Origin: Streptococcus oralis
GTDB lineage: Bacteria > Bacillota > Bacilli > Lactobacillales > Streptococcaceae
NCBI RefSeq assembly: GCF_001578705.1
Contig: NZ_KQ969038.1
Location: 224,092-288,091 of the forward strand
Direction: 5' to 3'
DNA: 64,000 bases
Shown: positions 63,595 through 64,000 of the stretch, piece by piece
Layout: every line of letters starts with the position of its first letter
Numbering within the stretch: the stretch's first letter is position 1
The notes under the pieces: generated by a model
Seen by the model: only the letters and a program-made list of their open reading frames with translations
The model's database searches: none
What the model was told of the DNA's origin: nothing
Program-made: the position numbers and the translations under genes

Positions 63595-64000
63595 TTACAG
63601 GGAACTTTCGACTTGTTTGCGGTAAGCTTTTGGTGATTTTCCGCACAATTTACGGAAAACCTTGTAGAAATATCCAACATTGCTGTAACCAACAGCATAG
63701 CAAACATCTTCAATACTATCATTGGTTGAAAGCAAGAGCTGTTGCGCTGCCTTAATCCGCTGTTTGTTGAGCAATTCCGCAAAGGTTGAGTTGGTTTCTC
63801 TTTTGATTAGCTGACCGAGGTAGACAGGATTGATAAAGAGATCCTTGCTGATATCCTTAAGCGAAAGCTCTTTCTGGTAATCACGCCCGATGACTTCAAG
63901 AACACTCACCACATTTTCATTCATGCGGTACTGGCCAAAAAACTTAGTCAAGGTTTCTTTGATGTAGGCAACCAATTCTTTAAAGGAGTTAATAGCATGG
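63595..64000 (-). CDS. Response regulator C-terminal part, AraC/YesN type, runs off right edge
   Basis: The visible ~134 residues end in two helix-turn-helix units: ELSLKDISKDLFINPVYLGQ followed by LIKRETNSTFAELLNKQRIK, and SIEDVCYAVGYSNVGYFYKV with FRKLCGKSPKAYRKQ. The frame is open to the window end (HAINSFKELVAYIK), so the apparent start near 63975 is internal. The upstream linker fits YesN-type two-component regulators. Position next to nrdI suggests the pneumococcal TCS07 homologue, linked to glycan uptake, from memory. Confidence 0.8.
   Translation of the reverse strand, partial: HAINSFKELVAYIKETLTKFFGQYRMNENVVSVLEVIGRDYQKELSLKDISKDLFINPVYLGQLIKRETNSTFAELLNKQRIKAAQQLLLSTNDSIEDVCYAVGYSNVGYFYKVFRKLCGKSPKAYRKQVESSL

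Noticed and set aside
63595-63975. Complete short AraC regulator starting near 63975
   Set aside because: The putative start is a TTG inside an open frame that continues to the window end, so it is the tail of a larger protein.

Overview
The window is a low-GC Firmicute chromosome segment from a Streptococcus of the mitis/oralis group. The gene order and protein sequences are pneumococcus-like: the S10-spc-alpha ribosomal cluster, nrdD-nrdG, a ccs4-like competence gene, folC-ruvX-ireB, uvrA-corA and mutL-ruvA-tag. However, argS-argR-mutS lies next to mutL. From memory these are far apart in reference pneumococcal genomes, so a mitis/oralis relative is likelier than S. pneumoniae itself. I saw no rRNA genes, tRNA genes or CRISPR array.

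Layout. 1-15.9 kb (minus strand): an ACT/PFL pair, then the ribosomal protein super-operon read from rpsJ (15.7 kb) to rplQ (1.1 kb). It has a main promoter before rpsJ, an internal promoter before infA, and an L17 downstream element after rplQ. 16-20.3 kb: anaerobic ribonucleotide reductase operon with paired NrdR-like boxes. 20.3-29.4 kb: a competence-box operon (47-aa protein plus a ccs4-like membrane protein), cardiolipin synthase, an iron alcohol dehydrogenase, folC, the ireB-ruvX-yrzB operon, two lipoproteins and an Spx regulator. 29.5-32.6 kb: Mg2+ ATPase MgtA behind a long leader with an M-box riboswitch, a terminator, a 23-codon acidic/proline leader ORF and alternative RNA helices. 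32.6-39.8 kb: pepP, uvrA, corA, a small membrane protein, a TfoX-like protein and an S66 peptidase.

39.8-52.2 kb is the accessory part. A CPBP membrane protease is split by an IS3-family element, followed by tag and ruvA. An IS5-family element then borders a sulfatase island: a sulfite-exporter-like TSUP permease, an FGE-type sulfatase activator, a Cys-type sulfatase and a mannose-family PTS (IID, IIC, IIB, IIA). A DeoR regulator and a radical-SAM anaerobic sulfatase-maturing enzyme are divergent from these. The intergenic region holds two strong promoters, a perfect CcpA cre site and a helically phased array of six TGTT repeats. The inferred logic is that a sulfated sugar is taken up and phosphorylated by the PTS, desulfated in the cytoplasm, and the inorganic sulfur anion exported. 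The sulfatase could be matured with oxygen (FGE) or without it (anSME).

52.3-64 kb: mutL, a LytTR regulator with a DUF3021 membrane partner, mutS, argR, argS, a structured non-coding stretch with 75-bp tandem units, a small membrane protein, an Nramp-like transporter lacking the usual metal-site residues, nrdI, a membrane protein, and the C-terminal end of an AraC-type response regulator that runs off the right edge.

Most notable: the mgtA leader (riboswitch plus MgtL-like leader peptide), the dual-maturase sulfatase island, and two hairpin arrays whose tandem units keep the fold while changing stem sequence.
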